A stretch of 47,257 bases of DNA from Mycobacteriaceae bacterium (GTDB lineage Bacteria > Pseudomonadota > Gammaproteobacteria > Burkholderiales > Burkholderiaceae_D), in the NCBI GenBank assembly GCA_903970145.1, contig CAJCHO010000109.1, forward strand, positions 1-47,257, in the 5' to 3' direction. Under the pieces are notes generated by a model that saw only the letters and a program-made list of their open reading frames with translations, was not told where the DNA came from and made no database searches. Of this stretch, positions 45,671-47,257 are shown piece by piece. The position numbers were made by a program, and so were the translations under genes. Numbering within the stretch: position 1 is the first letter of the stretch; every line of letters starts with the position of its first letter.

Positions 45671-45687
45671 CGTACCGGGCCGGTACG
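45671..45687. promoter_or_regulatory. Perfect 17-bp palindrome between two genes
   Basis: CGTACCGG-G-CCGGTACG is a perfect inverted repeat around a single central base. It lies in the 51-bp gap between the LivK-type gene (ends 45698) and the AsmA-like gene (starts 45646). It is not followed by a T-run on either strand, so it is not an ordinary terminator. It could be a regulator site or an RNA hairpin that limits downstream expression. Confidence 0.45.
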
Positions 45688-45697
45688 TCTGCCCATC

Positions 45698-46849
45698 CTA
45701 ATCGCGGAACTTGCGCCCCGGCAAGATCATCGTCATCTCGACGAATCTTGACGCACTGTGACTCTTGGGGCTAAAGCTGACGTCAAAGCCGCCGCCATCG
45801 TAGTTGGCAGGAGCGATTGATTCGAGCGCCGTAATGAGACTCTCGCGGGTCAGAGCGCTGCCGGCCCGGCGCAGAGCCTCGGTGAACACGCGCGCGGCCA
45901 AATAGCCTTCGAGGCTGGTGTAATCGATCTTGTCCTTCTTGCCGGCCGCTTCCATCGCCTTCTGATACTCGCGCACCACCGGAATCGAGGTCCCCCACGG
46001 AAAGGGCACGACCTGCGAAATCACCACGCCAGGGCCGAGATCGCCAAGCGTGTCGGCCAGAGCCTGGCTACCGACAAAAGAAACATTGTAGAACTGCCCG
46101 GTGTAACCCTGATTGCGCATGGCGCGTATCAGCGCCGCACAGGACTGATAAGCGCTGATCTGGATGATGGCCGCTGCCGGATCCTTGGCCATGAGGGTCC
46201 GCACGGCATTGCCGACTTCGGTGCTGTTGCGCTCGACCGTGGCAGTGGCGACCACTTCGAGATTGCGCTTTTGCAGGGCGCGTTGCACGCCGGCCAGTCC
46301 GGCCTGACCGTAGGCATCGTTCTGATAAAACACGGCGATTCGATTGATCGACAGACTCGTGAGCTGGTCGATCAGGTGCTCGGTCTCATCGAAGTAGCTC
46401 GCGCGCACATTGAAAACCAGGCGGTTCACCGGATTGCGCAGGCTCTCCGCGCCAGTGAAAGGCGCAATGAAAGGAATATGCTCACGATTGACTATCGGCA
46501 GGGAGGCATTGGAAGTCGGGGTGCCGACATAGCCAAACAGCGCGAAGACATGCTCTTCATCGATCAGCTTCTGGGTGTTGCTGGCCGCAGCGTCCGCTTC
46601 GTAGCGATCGTCCATGGTCACGATCCTGATCTTGCGACCGTGCACACCACCCGCCGCATTGACTGCATCGAAGTAGACGTTGGCTCCGAGGTTGTACTGG
46701 ATGCCAAGCTGCTGCGCGGCCCCGCTAAAGGGTGCCGACTGGCCGAGCAGGATGTGTGAATCGGTCACGCCCGGCTCGGCAGCGAGCAGGGGGGAAGCGA
46801 CGGCGAGCGCGCACACGAGCGCGCCCAAGAAAAGGGCAATTTTCCGCAT
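45698..46849 (-). CDS. Branched-chain amino acid-type ABC substrate-binding protein
   Basis: A 383-residue periplasmic-binding protein of the LivK type with a signal peptide (about 1-23, ending LAAEPG). Segments ILLGQSAPFSGAAQQLG, YFDAVNAAGGVHGRKIRIV, DDRYEADAAASNTQKLI and VFALFGYVGTPTSNAS are typical. The ligand may be an amino acid, amide or aromatic acid and cannot be told. No permease or ATPase genes are next to it, as often seen for orphan LivK proteins in betaproteobacteria. The ATG at 46849 begins the signal peptide; the GTG at 46903 is unlikely. Confidence 0.92.
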   Translation of the reverse strand: MRKIALFLGALVCALAVASPLLAAEPGVTDSHILLGQSAPFSGAAQQLGIQYNLGANVYFDAVNAAGGVHGRKIRIVTMDDRYEADAAASNTQKLIDEEHVFALFGYVGTPTSNASLPIVNREHIPFIAPFTGAESLRNPVNRLVFNVRASYFDETEHLIDQLTSLSINRIAVFYQNDAYGQAGLAGVQRALQKRNLEVVATATVERNSTEVGNAVRTLMAKDPAAAIIQISAYQSCAALIRAMRNQGYTGQFYNVSFVGSQALADTLGDLGPGVVISQVVPFPWGTSIPVVREYQKAMEAAGKKDKIDYTSLEGYLAARVFTEALRRAGSALTRESLITALESIAPANYDGGGFDVSFSPKSHSASRFVEMTMILPGRKFRD

Positions 46850-46955
46850 GATCGAGCCAGTGTTGGGGGTTACCGGCAGGTCAGGCCAGGCAGTCGGCCG
46901 CACAATTCCGGAGGGCTTCCCGTTGCCTGCCTAATTGAGCAACAACGGCCGGCCA

Positions 46956-46961
46956 ATTATA
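46956..46961 (-). promoter_or_regulatory. Candidate -10 box of the LivK-type gene
   Basis: A perfect TATAAT read leftward in GTTATAATTGG, about 107 bp before the ATG. A weak TTCGGA (46985-46980) lies 18 bp upstream as a possible -35. The leader of about 100 bases shows no obvious structure. Confidence 0.5.
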
Positions 46962-47027
46962 ACTCGAAAGCCCGGGTGCTCCGAATCGAGGCACCAGCGT
47001 AGTCGCCGCAATCCCGCGATATGAGGC

Positions 47028-47257
47028 TTAGTCGGCCAATTTGCGCGCGCTTCGCGAGCTGCGCCAGCCCTCGGCGGAGTAAATAAGGAGCGCCAGCCAG
47101 ATCGCACAAAAACCTGCCAGGCGCGCGCCGGCGAAGGCCTCGCCGTAGAGCCACACCCCGAGAAAAAGCTGGATGCTTGGCGAGAGGAACTGCAGGATGC
47201 CAAGCAAGGCAAACGGAATGCTGCGCGCCGCCACGGCGAACAGCAGCAGCGGAACCG
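47028..47257 (-). CDS. rarD: RarD/EamA-type transporter, C-terminal part
   Basis: The last 75 residues of a membrane transporter that continues past the right edge. The end (FALLGILQFLSPSIQLFLGV, WLYGEAFAGARLAGFCAIW, LALLIYSAEGWRSSRSAR) holds the final helices of the RarD branch of the EamA/DMT family. The direction is leftward. Function is inferred from the family only, and the substrate of RarD itself is unsettled. Confidence 0.85.
   Translation of the reverse strand, partial: VPLLLFAVAARSIPFALLGILQFLSPSIQLFLGVWLYGEAFAGARLAGFCAIWLALLIYSAEGWRSSRSARKLAD

Overview
The window looks like chromosomal DNA of a high-GC (roughly 60-65% by eye) betaproteobacterium, most likely of the Burkholderiales/Rhodocyclales type. 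The evidence is gene content and order: three-gene split transhydrogenase pntAA-pntAB-pntB, nudJ-mnmA, a glutathione S-transferase next to purB, lptF/lptG divergent from pepA-holC-valS, free-standing TusA-like and DUF2147 genes, and a bacterial GlnS. Placement below class is inference. Almost all of the window is housekeeping and metabolism. No phage, CRISPR, secretion or biosynthetic cluster is visible.

Left edge (1-270): the start of an IS1182-type transposase runs off the left end. Next to it lie a Rho-independent terminator and a degenerate 3' half of an initiator tRNA, all read leftward. This is the only clear mobile-element scar. From 265 to 4577 (minus): a membrane-anchored serine hydrolase and the proton-translocating transhydrogenase. 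From 4708 to 10719: nudJ-mnmA (overlapping), an FMN-binding glutamate-synthase-like protein, a GST (minus), purB and a cytochrome c'. From 10934 to 13546 (minus): lptF-lptG-cbiX, with a perfect 11-bp stem terminator beyond cbiX. From 13664 to 20569: pepA, holC, an unknown helical protein, tag, a LuxR-type regulator (minus) and valS.

From 20599 to 24520: DUF2147 (plus), then a TusA-like protein, a NUDIX hydrolase and alaS (minus). From 24637 to 28775 is a small glycerol/glycerol-3-phosphate group: glpK, a START-like (AtaL) protein, and ugpB-ugpQ without the UgpA/E/C transporter. From 29043 to 33541: a CoA-transferase, a decayed antitoxin remnant, a GNAT acetyltransferase, a RutE-like reductase and a cytosolic-type gamma-glutamyltransferase. 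From 33548 to 37142: DUF1223, an Ala/Ser/Gln-rich unknown, an EAL-like/HDOD signalling protein and Mpg. From 37293 to 47257: an epimerase-like protein, glnS, a small coiled-coil protein, pepP, ettA, an AsmA-like membrane-anchored protein, a LivK-type binding protein and the 3' end of rarD.

Most notable points: glnS encodes a 695-residue protein with two in-frame insertions in the catalytic/acceptor-binding region, one of about 100 residues; ugpB and ugpQ are adjacent without the transporter genes between them; the IS/tRNA scar lies at the left end; an antitoxin remnant carries an in-frame stop; tag and a LuxR gene overlap tail to tail through the Tag zinc-ligand codons; and several genes have a -10-like box so close to ATG that leaderless or near-leaderless mRNAs are possible. 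I found no clearly new multi-gene system. The glnS insertion is the best candidate for something undescribed.
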